A model generated the notes under the pieces. That model ran no database searches. It had not been told where the DNA came from and saw only the letters and a list, made by a program, of their open reading frames with translations. DNA of 64,000 bases, taken from positions 992,001 through 1,056,000 of the forward strand of contig CP064988.1 of NCBI GenBank assembly GCA_016699855.1. Reading direction: 5' to 3'. Below are positions 9,548 through 18,780 of the stretch, one piece after another (position 1 is the stretch's first letter; the number at the start of each line of letters is the position of its first letter). The DNA comes from Rhodospirillales bacterium (lineage in GTDB: Bacteria; Pseudomonadota; Alphaproteobacteria; Reyranellales; Reyranellaceae). A program made the position numbers and the translations under genes.

Positions 9548-10933
9548 TCAGGTCTTCGGTCTCGGCGAGGCGGCCTTCGCCGCCGCCGCGCGCGCCTTGA
9601 GCTTCGCGCGCAGCGCCGGCGCCCGGCCGGGCTTGCTCTCCTGCCGGGCGCGCCCGAACGCGACGGCGTCGGCCGGCACGTCCGCCGTGACGACGCTGCC
9701 GGCGGTCACGTTGGCGCCCCGGCCCACCGACAGCGGCGCCACCAGCGACGCGTTCGAGCCGACGAAGGCGCCGGCGCCGACGCGCGTGCGCCACTTGCCG
9801 AAGCCGTCGTAGTTCACGAACACGGCGCCGGCGCCGATGTTGGCGCCCGCGCCGACGTCGCCGTCGCCGAGATAGGCGAGATGGTTCGCCTTCACGCCGG
9901 GACCGAGGACCGCGTTCTTCACCTCGACGAAGTTCCCGATATGCGCGCCGGCGCCGATCCGCGTGCCGGGACGCAGGCGCGCGAACGGACCGACGACGGC
10001 GCCGGCGCCGACCACCACGCCGCCGCCGGCGCCGTCGAAATGGCAGAAGCCCTTGATGTCGACCCCGTCGCCGATCCTCACGCCGGGCGCGAAGAACGTG
10101 TTCGGGCCGACCGTCACGTCGCGGCCGAACCGCGTGTCCGCCGACAGCCACACCGTCGACGGATCGACCAGCGTGACGCCCGCGTCCATCGCGGCGCGGC
10201 GCAGACGCGCCTGCATCGCCGCCTCTGCGGCCGCCAGATCGGCGCGCGAGTTGACGCCCTGGAATTCGGCCTCGTCGCCGGCGACGACGACGCAGCGCGA
10301 TCGGGCGGCCCGCGCGATCCCGACAAGGTCGGTGAGGTAGAACTCCCGCTTGGCGTTGTCGTCGCGCAGCCGCCGCGCCAGCGCCGCCAGGCGGGCGCCG
10401 TCGATGGCCATCACGCCGGAGTTGACGAAGTCCAGCTTGCGTTCGTCGACCGTGGCGTCGCGGCCCTCGACGATGCGCTCGAGCTCGCCGGCGGGATTGA
10501 GGATGAACCGGCCGTAGGGAGTTGGATCGGCGGCCTTGAAGCCGAGGACGGCGAGCGCGATTCCGCTTCCGCGCCGGCGCGCCGCGACGACCCGTCGCAA
10601 CGAGGCGGTCGTCAACAGCGGCGAGTCGCCATAGACGACGAGGACGTCGCCGGCGAAGCGCCCGAGCGCCGGCAGCGCCGCCCTCACGGCGTGGCCGGTG
10701 CCGAGCGGACGGTCCTGGACCGCCGTCGGATGCGGCGCCACGGCCCGCGCGATCGCGTCCTGGCCCGGTCCGACGACCACGACGATCCTCGCCGGCTTGA
10801 GCGCGGCCACCGCCGCGAGCACGTGCTGGATCATCGGCAGGCCGCCGACGCGGTGCAGGACCTTGGGCACGTCGGACTTCATCCGCGTGCCGGCACCGGC
10901 GGCCAACACGACGACGGCGAGGGGTTTTGCCAT
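9548..10933 (-). CDS. glmU: Bifunctional UDP-N-acetylglucosamine diphosphorylase / glucosamine-1-phosphate N-acetyltransferase
   Basis: A 461-residue enzyme that acetylates glucosamine-1-P and couples it to UTP. The N-terminal nucleotidyltransferase shows LAAGAGTRMKSDVPKVLH; the C-terminal half is a left-handed beta-helix of hexapeptide repeats with the acetyl-CoA site motifs (NFVEVKNA, GDGDVGAGANIGAG, NYDGFGKW). The ATG at 10933 is chosen because the open frame further upstream gives no homologous sequence. It is the first gene of a glmU-glmS operon; glmM is not in the window. Confidence 0.96.
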   Translation of the reverse strand: MAKPLAVVVLAAGAGTRMKSDVPKVLHRVGGLPMIQHVLAAVAALKPARIVVVVGPGQDAIARAVAPHPTAVQDRPLGTGHAVRAALPALGRFAGDVLVVYGDSPLLTTASLRRVVAARRRGSGIALAVLGFKAADPTPYGRFILNPAGELERIVEGRDATVDERKLDFVNSGVMAIDGARLAALARRLRDDNAKREFYLTDLVGIARAARSRCVVVAGDEAEFQGVNSRADLAAAEAAMQARLRRAAMDAGVTLVDPSTVWLSADTRFGRDVTVGPNTFFAPGVRIGDGVDIKGFCHFDGAGGGVVVGAGAVVGPFARLRPGTRIGAGAHIGNFVEVKNAVLGPGVKANHLAYLGDGDVGAGANIGAGAVFVNYDGFGKWRTRVGAGAFVGSNASLVAPLSVGRGANVTAGSVVTADVPADAVAFGRARQESKPGRAPALRAKLKARAAAAKAASPRPKT

Positions 10934-11068
10934 TGATCGCGTGTCTCTTTGATTGTTGGCGAAGTGCGCCCCCAAATATGGCGAAAAGGCGGCGCGGCGC
11001 CAACGGCGGCGGTGGGAGGGCCGACCCCGGCTTGCGTCGACGCGGGGGATGCCCCATCACCTAAGGCC

Positions 11069-11773
11069 ATGACCTCCGAGACGTCCCCGTTCCCGTTCCG
11101 CACGGTCGTGTTCGACCTCGACGGCACGCTCATCGATAGCGCCGGCGACGTCGGCCGCGCGGTCAACCGGGTGCTGGCCGCCCACGATCTGGCGCCGATC
11201 GAGGATGGCGAGACCCTTCGGGCGCTGATGGGCGAAGGCGGACGGGTGCGCACGCGCAAGGCGTTCGCCATGCGCGGCGTCGAACTGGGCGAGGGCGCGC
11301 TCAGCGCCCGGGTCAAGGAGTTCGTGCGCTACTACGCAGAGGATCCGGTGGCGACGACCGTGGCCTATCCAGGGGTCGCCGACACGCTGCGTCGGCTGGC
11401 CGGGGCCGGCGTGCGGCTGGCGGTCTGCACCAACAAATTCGAGGATTCGGCGCGCGACATCCTCGGCCGGCTGGGTCTGATGCCGCCCATCGAGGATGCC
11501 GCCGGCGCCGATTCCTTCGACGTCCGCAAGCCGCATCCCGGCCACATCCTGAAGCTGCTCGACCGGATGGGCGCCGATCCCGCGTCGGCCCTCATGGTCG
11601 GCGATTCGATCCACGACATCGAGGCCGCGCACGCCGCCGGCCTGCCCGTCATCGCGGTGTCGTGGGGCTACACGACGGTCCCCGCCCGCTCACTCGGCGC
11701 CGACGCGGTGATCGACGCGTTTCCAGAGGTGATCGAGGCGGCGCGGCGCCTGCCGAGGGCGGCGCGAGTCTAG
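11069..11773 (+). CDS. HAD-IA hydrolase, phosphoglycolate phosphatase-like
   Basis: A 234-residue HAD-superfamily phosphatase: motif I FDLDGTLIDSAGD, motif II region VCTNK, and motif IV MVGDSIHDIEAA. The cap domain between motifs I and II and the overall length are those of Gph, which removes phosphoglycolate; other sugar- or acid-phosphatase activities remain possible. The start is the ATG at 11069 rather than upstream open sequence, which overlaps the glmU leader. It diverges from glmU across 135 bp. A tRNA gene follows. Confidence 0.85.
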   Translation: MTSETSPFPFRTVVFDLDGTLIDSAGDVGRAVNRVLAAHDLAPIEDGETLRALMGEGGRVRTRKAFAMRGVELGEGALSARVKEFVRYYAEDPVATTVAYPGVADTLRRLAGAGVRLAVCTNKFEDSARDILGRLGLMPPIEDAAGADSFDVRKPHPGHILKLLDRMGADPASALMVGDSIHDIEAAHAAGLPVIAVSWGYTTVPARSLGADAVIDAFPEVIEAARRLPRAARV

Positions 11774-11796
11774 GCGCCGGGCCGCGATCCGGTTCC

Positions 11797-11826
11797 TTGA
11801 CAGGCCTCCGCCAGCCCTCCTATACC
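11797..11826 (+). promoter_or_regulatory. Promoter of tRNA-Val
   Basis: A consensus -35 TTGACA (11797-11802), an 18-nt spacer and -10 TATACC (11821-11826) lie just ahead of the tRNA. Initiation would fall near 11833, about 12 nt before the mature 5' end. The tRNA-Lys promoter at 35755-35783 has the same form. Confidence 0.8.
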
Positions 11827-11844
11827 GCGCACGCCGTCGTTTGC

Positions 11845-11919
11845 GGGCGCTTAGCTCAGCGGGAGAGCACACCCTTCACACGGGTGGGGTCGTAGGTTCA
11901 ATCCCTACAGCGCCCACCA
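11845..11919 (+). tRNA. tRNA-Val (anticodon CAC)
   Basis: The 75-nt cloverleaf has a perfect 7-bp acceptor stem (GGGCGCT with AGCGCCC), a D arm, the anticodon stem CACCC/GGGTG with loop TTCACAC (anticodon CAC, decoding GTG), the T arm GTAGG-TTCAATC-CCTAC and an encoded CCA at 11917-11919. It is flanked by its own promoter and terminator, so it is probably monocistronic. Confidence 0.96.
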
Positions 11920-11938
11920 TTTTCCGCCCGACGGCCGA

Positions 11939-11969
11939 ACGCGCGATCCCCCGGGGATCGCGCGTTTTT
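11939..11969 (+). terminator. Rho-independent terminator of tRNA-Val
   Basis: Stem arms from ACGCGCGATCCCC at 11939 to the complement ending at 11965 form about 12-13 bp around a tiny loop, immediately followed by TTTTT (11965-11969). It begins 20 nt after the tRNA CCA end. It also separates the tRNA from the convergent catabolic operon ending at 11980. Confidence 0.88.
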
Positions 11970-11979
11970 CGTGGGCCGG

Positions 11980-12600
11980 CTACGGCGTGGCGGCGAACGG
12001 CCGCTCGAGATGGCGTTCGACCATCATGAGCCGGTCCTGGCCGTAGAACATCTCGCCGTCGACGATGTAGGTCGGCGATCCCGGCACGCCCAGAGCGATG
12101 GCCCGCGCCGTGCACGCCTCGAACGCCGCCTGCATGTCCTCGGCGCGCGCGGCCGCCAGCAGCGCCGCGGCGTCGGCGATCCCGACGCCGCGCGCCAGAT
12201 CGAAGAGCACGTCGGCGTCGGCGACATCGCGGTCGTACCGCCAGAGCGCCTCGAGGATGGCGTGGTGCAGCGCGTCGGCATCGACGCCGACGGCCTGCGC
12301 CGCCAGCACCAGGCCCGACGACAACGCGCGGTCGCCGTAGTGGTGGACCGGATCGACCAGCGCGGGGATGCCGAGATACTCGCTCCAGCGCTCGATCTCG
12401 CGGCCGAAGAAGTAGGCTTGATGGACCTTCGGCCGCTCCTGGAACGGCACGCCACCGAACGCCGGCACGACCTTCGACAGGTCGACCGGCCGGTGCACGA
12501 GCCTTCTGCCGTGCCGGCGCGCGAGGTCGATGATGCGCGTCGCGCCGAGATAGGCGTAAATCGACCGCGTCGAATAGAAATACTCGATCTCGCCCGGCAT
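11980..12600 (-). CDS. 2-hydroxychromene-2-carboxylate isomerase-like protein (DsbA/GST-kappa fold)
   Basis: A 206-residue thioredoxin-fold protein of the HCCA isomerase / GST-kappa group. The N-terminal strand IEYFYSTRSIYAYLGA and the C-terminal LGVPGSPTYIVDGEMFYGQDRL are family hallmarks; the Ser in the first loop replaces the Cys pair of DsbA. Characterised relatives use glutathione to isomerise hydroxychromene carboxylates in naphthalene breakdown, but many homologues act on other substrates. It is the last gene of the long minus-strand cluster, 16 bp after the MlrC-like gene, so it probably serves that pathway. Exact substrate unknown. Confidence 0.8.
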   Translation of the reverse strand: MPGEIEYFYSTRSIYAYLGATRIIDLARRHGRRLVHRPVDLSKVVPAFGGVPFQERPKVHQAYFFGREIERWSEYLGIPALVDPVHHYGDRALSSGLVLAAQAVGVDADALHHAILEALWRYDRDVADADVLFDLARGVGIADAAALLAAARAEDMQAAFEACTARAIALGVPGSPTYIVDGEMFYGQDRLMMVERHLERPFAATP

Positions 12601-12616
12601 CGGCGCGCCTCCAGCG

Positions 12617-14116
12617 TCAGTTCGGGAACGGGCTGGCGACGTCGTCCAGCGGCCAGACGGGCCGGCGCAGCTTGGTGTAGGCGAATCGCCGGACGTCCGG
12701 CGAGCACAGCGCGCCGGAGTCGACCACGACGATGTCGCCGGCGATCGGGGCGTAGGCGGCGCGGAAATGCTGCACGCTCTTGACGACCAGCACCTTGCGC
12801 CGCGCCGGATCGATGCCCTGGCTCAGGAACACCTGCAGGTCGATGGTCTGGATCCGGTTGGAGATCACGACGACCTCGATGCCGCCGATCCGGAGCACGG
12901 CGGTCGGCCCCATCGAGGTTGCGACGCCCTTCTGCATCGGGCCGTCGTTGACGAACTCGCCGTCGGACAGGAGCTGCACGCGCGCGGTCACGCGCAGCGG
13001 CTCGCCGAAAGCCGGATCGTGGTGCCCGCCGAGATCGACCGTCACCTCGCCACCGGCACCGGCCCTCATCGCCGCCTGGACCGCCGCCGGGTCGAAGATC
13101 GTGCCGACCGCCGCGCCGTCGACCTTGGCGTCGATCAGGGCCTTGAGCACGCGCGTGGCGTCGCCGCAGGCGCCGCCGCCGGGGTTGTCGGTGCCGTCGG
13201 CGATGACCAGCGGACCCTTGCGGTCCGGCGCGTCGATGCGCGCCATGGCGTCCTCGACGGCGGCCATGCGCATCGTCTTCTCGGCCTTGCGGTCCCAGAT
13301 CTCGACGCAGAGCTGGCGCGCGATCTCGCGGGCGCGGGCCTCGGCGCCGGGCTCGTAGCTGACCGCGATCGACGGGCCGACGTTGGAGATATCGGACGGC
13401 TTGAAGCCGGCCTGGACGCTGACGACGTTGATCCCGGGTTCCTTCTCGAACGCGTCCGCCTTCGCCAGCAGGTCGGTCATCGGACCGGTCTGGGTCGTGC
13501 GGCCGTCATCGGCGCCCTGCAAGGTCGCCGGCTGCAGCGCCAGGCAGCGCGGCTTGCGCCGCCCCTCCATCGCGGCCTGCACCAGCGCCGCGCCCTGGCG
13601 CGCGCGCTCGTACTGGTCGATGTGCGGATAGGTTCGGTAGCTGATCAGGGCGCTCGACAGCCGCGCCATGCGGTCGGTGACGTTGGCGTGCAGGTCGAGC
13701 GTCATCGTGATCGGCACGTCGGGTCCGACGATCTCCCGCAGCGCCTCGAGCAGCTCGCCCTCGGGATCGTCCGACGTCTCCGTGACGGCGGCGCCATGGC
13801 ACGCGAGGCAGACGCCGTCGATCCGGCCCGCCGCGCGCGCGGCGCCGACGATGCCGTCGCGGATGTAGGCCCACGTCTCGGCCGTCAGCTTCCCCGACGG
13901 TGTCGCGTTGGCGGCGAGCGACGACACCAGATCCCAGCCGTACTCCTTGGCGGCGTCGAGCAGACCGCCGATCTCGGTCTTCGTGCCCTTGAACCGCGCG
14001 CCGAACTCCGCGCCTGGCGCCAGCCAGCGGCGCCGATAGTCGTCGAGCGTGGTCGGCAGCTTCGAGAAGGTGTTGGTCTCGTGCATGAACTGCGCGATCA
14101 GAACGCGGTACGCCAT
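12617..14116 (-). CDS. M81 family metallopeptidase (microcystinase C / MlrC-like)
   Basis: A 499-residue protein of the M81 (MlrC) family. The ATG at 14116 is chosen because GGGAG lies upstream and the conserved N-terminus follows at once (RVLIAQFMHETNTFS, whose His-Glu is a likely metal ligand). Other family landmarks are MTLDLHANVTDRM and the C-terminal GAPIAGDIVVVDSGALCSPD-type segment, here close to YAPIAGDIVVVDSGALCSPD. MlrC itself cuts linear microcystin peptides, but the family is far wider than microcystin degraders and mlrA/B/D are absent here. It lies between an AhpD-like gene (29 bp) and the HCCA-isomerase-like gene (16 bp). Confidence 0.85.
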   Translation of the reverse strand: MAYRVLIAQFMHETNTFSKLPTTLDDYRRRWLAPGAEFGARFKGTKTEIGGLLDAAKEYGWDLVSSLAANATPSGKLTAETWAYIRDGIVGAARAAGRIDGVCLACHGAAVTETSDDPEGELLEALREIVGPDVPITMTLDLHANVTDRMARLSSALISYRTYPHIDQYERARQGAALVQAAMEGRRKPRCLALQPATLQGADDGRTTQTGPMTDLLAKADAFEKEPGINVVSVQAGFKPSDISNVGPSIAVSYEPGAEARAREIARQLCVEIWDRKAEKTMRMAAVEDAMARIDAPDRKGPLVIADGTDNPGGGACGDATRVLKALIDAKVDGAAVGTIFDPAAVQAAMRAGAGGEVTVDLGGHHDPAFGEPLRVTARVQLLSDGEFVNDGPMQKGVATSMGPTAVLRIGGIEVVVISNRIQTIDLQVFLSQGIDPARRKVLVVKSVQHFRAAYAPIAGDIVVVDSGALCSPDVRRFAYTKLRRPVWPLDDVASPFPN

Positions 14117-14145
14117 CGATCCACTCCCGTCCGCCACGAGGGCGC

Positions 14146-14685
14146 TCAGATCTTCCCGGTCTTCGTCCACTCGGCCTGGCCGGCCTCGCCGTCGACACCC
14201 ATCGTCTCTAGGAAGCGCGACACCATCATGTAGTAGCCGATGGCGATGACGAGCTCGACGGTCGCCTCGTGGCCGATCGCCGCATTGACGGCCGCGAACG
14301 TCGCGTCGGACGCCTTCACATCCTTCACGATCTCGTCCGTGAACCGGATGACCAGCCTCTGCGTGGCGTCGAACGGCTCCTCGCCACCCTCGCGCAAGGC
14401 GGCGACCATGGCCGGCGTCATCCCCGCCTTGAGACCGATGCGCTCGTGCTGGAAGACCTCATAGGCCGCCCGCGAATGGCGCCCGACCCGGATGATCGCG
14501 ATCTCTCGCAGCACGGGATCGAGGATGCCCTTGTAGAGGAGCGCGTTGCCGAGCCGCACGAAGCCGCGCGCGGTGCGCTCGGAATGCGCGAGCATCCTGA
14601 AGATGTTGAGGCCGCCGACCTTGCCGACGAACTCGTTGAAGTCGGCGTCCTTGGTCGCGGGATCGTAGTATGGAATTCTCGCCAT
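14146..14685 (-). CDS. Carboxymuconolactone decarboxylase (AhpD-like) family protein
   Basis: A 179-residue all-helical protein of the CMD/AhpD superfamily: LREIAIIRVGRHSRAAYEVFQHERIGLKAG is the conserved core region (about residues 65-95). The CxxC redox pair of AhpD is missing, so a peroxidase-partner role is unlikely; it may be a decarboxylase-like or hydrolase-like member. The start at 14685 (MARIPYYD) is supported by a purine-rich GGGGGA upstream. It lies 114 bp after the M20 gene and 29 bp before the MlrC-like gene, inside the catabolic cluster. Confidence 0.82.
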   Translation of the reverse strand: MARIPYYDPATKDADFNEFVGKVGGLNIFRMLAHSERTARGFVRLGNALLYKGILDPVLREIAIIRVGRHSRAAYEVFQHERIGLKAGMTPAMVAALREGGEEPFDATQRLVIRFTDEIVKDVKASDATFAAVNAAIGHEATVELVIAIGYYMMVSRFLETMGVDGEAGQAEWTKTGKI

Positions 14686-14799
14686 CGCGCGCGTCCCCCG
14701 GAATTTTTCGGCGGCGCGAGGATGGCCCGCGCTCCGCGCGGCCGTCAACGCGGCGCCGGCGCGGGGGCGATATGCGCCCGTCGGATCGAGCGCGCTCCG

Positions 14800-16206
14800 C
14801 TACGCGCGCTTCGCCGGCACACCGGCCTCGCCGAGGTCCCAGAACAGCCCGGTCATGAGCCGCAGCCCCTCGCGTGCCACCGGCGCCAGCAGATGTTCGT
14901 CCGGCGCATGCTGGCTGCACGAGGCGTAGGAGTGCGGCACCCAGACCGTGGGCATGCCGAGGATGTCGGTGAACACCTCGTTCGGCAACGAGCCGCCGAG
15001 GTTGGGCACGACATCCGGGCGCACGCCGGTCGTCTTCCGGATCGACGCCACCGCCCATTTGGCCCACGGATCGTCTGGATCGAGCCGCGTGGCGCCCATC
15101 AGCACGTCGCGCGCCTGCGCGATCTTGACCGCGCCGAACCCGTGGCGGTCGAGATGGCGGCGCAGCGCCGGCAGGATGTCGCCCGGATCGGTGCCGACGA
15201 CGAAGCGGAGCTGGCAGTGCGCCACCGCGCTGGGAGGGATGGCGTTGACCGGCCGGTCGGGATTGCCTGTCTTGTAGGCCAGCACCTCGAAGCTGTTCCA
15301 GCCGAACACGCGTTCGGCCGGCGTCAGGGATTCCTCGCCCCAGTCGGGATCGATGCTGGGTCCATCCGGCCCGCCGTCGATCGGGCTGAGATCGCCGATC
15401 GCCGCGCGGACGGAGTTGGTCAGGGTCTTCGGCCGCCACTCCGGCACCTTGATCTGGCCGCGCGCGTCGGCGATCGACGAGATCGCGTGCGCCAGCATCA
15501 GGCCGGGATTCGCCAGCAGGCCGCCCCAATTGCCGGAGTGATGGCCGCCCTCGCGAAGCTCGAGCGTCAGGGTGAAGTTCAGCGTGCCCCGGGTACCACC
15601 GAAGATCGCCGGCCGTTTGGGGTCGAGGCGCGGACCGTCGGAGCCCAGCAGCGCGTCGGCCTTGAGCAGCGCCTTGTGGGCGCGGCAGAAATCGGCGAGG
15701 CCGGGAGAGCCGGTCTCCTCGCCGGTCTCGATCAGGATCGTCGAGTTGAAGCCGAGCCGGCCGCGCTCGCGCAGCACGGCGTCGATGGCGGCGATGTTGA
15801 TCGAGTGCTGGCCCTTGTTGTCGGCCGTGCCGCGGCCGTAGATGCGGTCGCCCTCGACCACGATCTTCCACGGCGACAGGCCCGCGCGCCACTGGTCGTC
15901 CTGGCCGCGGATGACGTCGCCGTGGCCGTAGGTCAGCACCGTCGGCCGCGCCGGATCCTCGACGCGGCGGCCGATCAGGAACGGTCCGTACTCCGGCCGC
16001 GGATTGTCGATCACGACGCATTCGTAGCCGAGCTTGCCGAGCGACGGCGTCATCTCGTCGACGAGGTAGGAGCGCAGCGCGGGCATGCTGTCGCTCTCCT
16101 GGCTCGTCGTGGGGATCGCCACGCGCCGCTGGAGGTCGACCAGGAAGCCGCCGTCGTCGAAATAGGTCTCGATGCGCCCGATGGCGCCGTCCCGCGTTCC
16201 GCTCAT
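14800..16206 (-). CDS. M20 family metallopeptidase / N-acyl-amino-acid hydrolase
   Basis: A 468-residue di-zinc amidohydrolase. The metal and catalytic residues are visible: TYGHGDVI (His95, Asp97), GRGTADNKG (Asp129), ETGEETGSPG (Glu163/Glu164), LLGSDGPR (Asp) and a C-terminal His in QHAPDEH. Length and motifs fit the dipeptidase/ArgE/DapE branch. M20 enzymes remove acyl or carbamoyl groups from amino acids or cut dipeptides. In this cluster, between an amino-acid-type oxidase and an AhpD-like gene, it could open or deacylate the product made by HyuAB. That link is inference. Confidence 0.85.
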   Translation of the reverse strand: MSGTRDGAIGRIETYFDDGGFLVDLQRRVAIPTTSQESDSMPALRSYLVDEMTPSLGKLGYECVVIDNPRPEYGPFLIGRRVEDPARPTVLTYGHGDVIRGQDDQWRAGLSPWKIVVEGDRIYGRGTADNKGQHSINIAAIDAVLRERGRLGFNSTILIETGEETGSPGLADFCRAHKALLKADALLGSDGPRLDPKRPAIFGGTRGTLNFTLTLELREGGHHSGNWGGLLANPGLMLAHAISSIADARGQIKVPEWRPKTLTNSVRAAIGDLSPIDGGPDGPSIDPDWGEESLTPAERVFGWNSFEVLAYKTGNPDRPVNAIPPSAVAHCQLRFVVGTDPGDILPALRRHLDRHGFGAVKIAQARDVLMGATRLDPDDPWAKWAVASIRKTTGVRPDVVPNLGGSLPNEVFTDILGMPTVWVPHSYASCSQHAPDEHLLAPVAREGLRLMTGLFWDLGEAGVPAKRA

Positions 16207-16267
16207 TGTCCGCTCCTCGCGCTACGCCGCCATTGTGGCGGATCGCGACGGGAAATGGGAGGCCGCG

Positions 16268-17449
16268 TCACACCACGTTGCGCTCGACGACGGGGCGGCC
16301 GGCGGCGATGCGATCGAAGCCGAACGCGGCGAGGTCCAGCGTCAGGTAGCGGCCGTTCACCAGCCATTCCGCGACCGCGCGGCCGGTGGCCGGCGATTGC
16401 TGGATGCCGTGTCCGCTGAAACCGGTGGCGAAGACGAGGTTGGCGAGCGCCGGATGCGGGCCGACGATCCCGTTCTGGTCGAACGTGTTGTACTCGTAGT
16501 AGCCGGCCCAGCTGTTGACGACCTTGACCGACTCGAACGCCGGCACCCGGGCGGCGATGCTCGGCCACACGATCTCGTCCCACTCCCAGTGCTGCACCTC
16601 CAGCGGCGCGCCCGGCGGATCGCGGTCGGCCGGAGGCGACACGCCGGCGAGGAAGTAGCGGCCCTCCGGCCGGACCCAGACGCCGTTGCTGTCGATCGTC
16701 AGCGGCATCCGCTCCAGCGTGGCACGGCAGTCGAACACGAAGACGCTGCGCCGCCTGGGCTCGACCGGCAGCGCGATCCCGGCCGTGGCGGCGAGCGCGC
16801 CCGACCAGCAGCCGGCGGCGATCACGACCTTGTCCGCCGATAGCGAGCCGCCGGAGGCCAGCCGCAGCGACCCGACACGGTCCGACGAGGCGTCGAAGCC
16901 GACGACCTCGTCCTTGATGTAGCGGGCGCCCTGCGCGATCGCCTTGCGCCGGAAGGCCTGCATCAGCGCCGGCCCGTCAAACCAGCCCTCGTCGGCGACG
17001 CCGTGCGATCCCAGTGCGACGCCGTCGGTCGCGATCCACCGGAAGCGCGCGCGCAGGGCGGCGGGATCAAGCAGGTCGACCGACGCGCCCTCCGCGGTCT
17101 GCGCCGCGTGGTTCTCGCGCAGGATCGCCTCGCCCCCGGGCGACGCCAGGAACAGGTAGCCGGGCTCGCGAAGGCCGAGATCGACCGGCGGCTCGCCGTC
17201 GATCGAGAGATGCTCCGCGGCGCGGCGTAGGAAATCGATTCCGAAACGCGACAGCCGCATGTTGAGCGGAGTCGAGAATTGCTGGCGGATCGACGACGCG
17301 CTCAACGCCGAGGATGCGCGCGCGTAGGTCGGGTCGCGCTCGACTACCGCGACGCGCCCCGCCATCGCCGGATCGCGCGTCAACCAGTACGCGATCGAGC
17401 TGCCGACGGCGCCGCCGCCGACGATGGCGATGTCGAAATCGCGCGCCAT
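16268..17449 (-). CDS. FAD-dependent oxidoreductase of the glycine/D-amino-acid oxidase family
   Basis: A 393-residue DAO-family flavoprotein. The N-terminal Rossmann motif DIAIVGGGAVGSSIA (6-20) binds FAD and the C-terminal ATGFSGHGIQQSPATGRAVAEW is the second FAD-contact region. Relatives oxidise amino acids, sarcosine, dimethylglycine or similar secondary amines. It starts 10 nt after dctM and is followed by the M20 peptidase 61 bp on, so it is presumably co-expressed with the TRAP transporter and acts on the imported compound or its hydrolysis product. Confidence 0.86.
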   Translation of the reverse strand: MARDFDIAIVGGGAVGSSIAYWLTRDPAMAGRVAVVERDPTYARASSALSASSIRQQFSTPLNMRLSRFGIDFLRRAAEHLSIDGEPPVDLGLREPGYLFLASPGGEAILRENHAAQTAEGASVDLLDPAALRARFRWIATDGVALGSHGVADEGWFDGPALMQAFRRKAIAQGARYIKDEVVGFDASSDRVGSLRLASGGSLSADKVVIAAGCWSGALAATAGIALPVEPRRRSVFVFDCRATLERMPLTIDSNGVWVRPEGRYFLAGVSPPADRDPPGAPLEVQHWEWDEIVWPSIAARVPAFESVKVVNSWAGYYEYNTFDQNGIVGPHPALANLVFATGFSGHGIQQSPATGRAVAEWLVNGRYLTLDLAAFGFDRIAAGRPVVERNVV

Positions 17450-17459
17450 CGCCTTCCCC

Positions 17460-18776
17460 TCACTTCCCCAGCAGCTTCGGCAGGATGTCGGGCAGGAAGG
17501 TCACGAAGCCGGGGAACACCGTGATGAACGCGGTGAAGCCGATCATGATCAGGAAGAACGGCACCACCTTCCAGGCCACGTAGGTCTGCGAATCGCCGGT
17601 GATCCCCTGGATCACGAACAGGTTGAAGGCGACGGGCGGACTGATCTGCGCCATCTCGATCGTGAGGATCAGGAAGATTCCGAACCACACCTTGTCGAAG
17701 CCAGCGGCCATGACCACCGGCAGGACGATCGGCAGCGTCAGCACGATCATCGAGAAGCCCTCGAGCACCGTGCCCAGCAGGACGTAGAACACCACCAGCA
17801 TGGCGATCAGCGCGAAGGGCGGGAGGTTCCACGACGAGATCGCGCCGGACACGTATTGCGGCACGCGCAGGTTGGCCAGCACGGTGCCCACGACGAAGGC
17901 GCCGAGCACGATGAAACCGATCATGCAGGTCGTCTGGACCGAGCCGAGCAGCGCGTCGCGCAGGTTCGGCACGGTCAGCGTCCGCTGCCACGCCGCCACG
18001 ACCAGCGCGCCGACCACGCCGATCGCGGCGGCCTCCGACGGGCTGGCGTAGCCGAGATACATCGTGCCGAGCACGGTGAAGATCAGGAACGCCACCGGTC
18101 CCAGCTCGACCAGGCTGCGGGCGCGGTCGCCCCACGTCCAGCGCGACGCGCGCCGCTCCTCCTCCGGCACGACGCCGGGATTCATGATCGCGCGGATCGC
18201 GATGTAGGCCATGAAGCAGCCCGCCAGCGCGAAGCCCGGGATGAATCCGGCGGTGAACAGCCGCAGCAGCGACTCCTCGGCCAGCACGGCGTAGATGATC
18301 ATCGGGATCGAGGGCGGAATCAGGAACCCCAGCGTGCCTGCGCCGCCGAGGCTGCCGACCGCGATGCCCTTGTCGTAGCCGCGCCGCAGCAGCTCGGTCA
18401 GCGTGATGCGGCCGACGACCTGGGTGGTGGCGGCCGAGGAACCGGAGATCGCCGCGAACATCGAACAGCCGATCACCGTGGTGTGCAGCAGGCGGCCCGG
18501 CAGGAAGCCCATCCACGGCGCGATGCCGGAGAACAGCGACTGCGACAGCCGCGTTCGGAACAGCAGCTCGCCCATCAGGATGAACAGCGGCAGCGAGACG
18601 ATGTCGGTGGACGTCAGCACGTTGAACGCCCAGGTGCCGATCAACCGCACGGTCGGCCGGTCGGTGAACGCCTCCAGCAGGACGACGCCGGTGGCGATCA
18701 GCGCCGGCCCGATCCAGATGCCGACGCACAGCGTCACCGTCATCAGGACCAGCAGAGCGAGGAGGATGGCGCCCAT
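17460..18776 (-). CDS. dctM: TRAP transporter large permease subunit DctM
   Basis: A 438-residue inner-membrane protein with about twelve hydrophobic helices, the ion-coupled channel of a tripartite ATP-independent periplasmic transporter. Conserved features include LPLFILMGELLFRT, GSSAATTQVVGRI and GFLIPPSIPMIIYAVLAEES. It starts 4 nt after dctQ and ends 10 nt before the oxidase gene, so the transporter and the catabolic enzymes share one transcript by all appearances. Confidence 0.93.
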   Translation of the reverse strand: MGAILLALLVLMTVTLCVGIWIGPALIATGVVLLEAFTDRPTVRLIGTWAFNVLTSTDIVSLPLFILMGELLFRTRLSQSLFSGIAPWMGFLPGRLLHTTVIGCSMFAAISGSSAATTQVVGRITLTELLRRGYDKGIAVGSLGGAGTLGFLIPPSIPMIIYAVLAEESLLRLFTAGFIPGFALAGCFMAYIAIRAIMNPGVVPEEERRASRWTWGDRARSLVELGPVAFLIFTVLGTMYLGYASPSEAAAIGVVGALVVAAWQRTLTVPNLRDALLGSVQTTCMIGFIVLGAFVVGTVLANLRVPQYVSGAISSWNLPPFALIAMLVVFYVLLGTVLEGFSMIVLTLPIVLPVVMAAGFDKVWFGIFLILTIEMAQISPPVAFNLFVIQGITGDSQTYVAWKVVPFFLIMIGFTAFITVFPGFVTFLPDILPKLLGK

Positions 18777-18780
18777 GACG

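Noticed and set aside
11876..12115. A short minus-strand frame ending GAVGIEPTTPPV
   Set aside because: This peptide is the usual false translation of the complement of a tRNA gene; the locus is tRNA-Val and its terminator.
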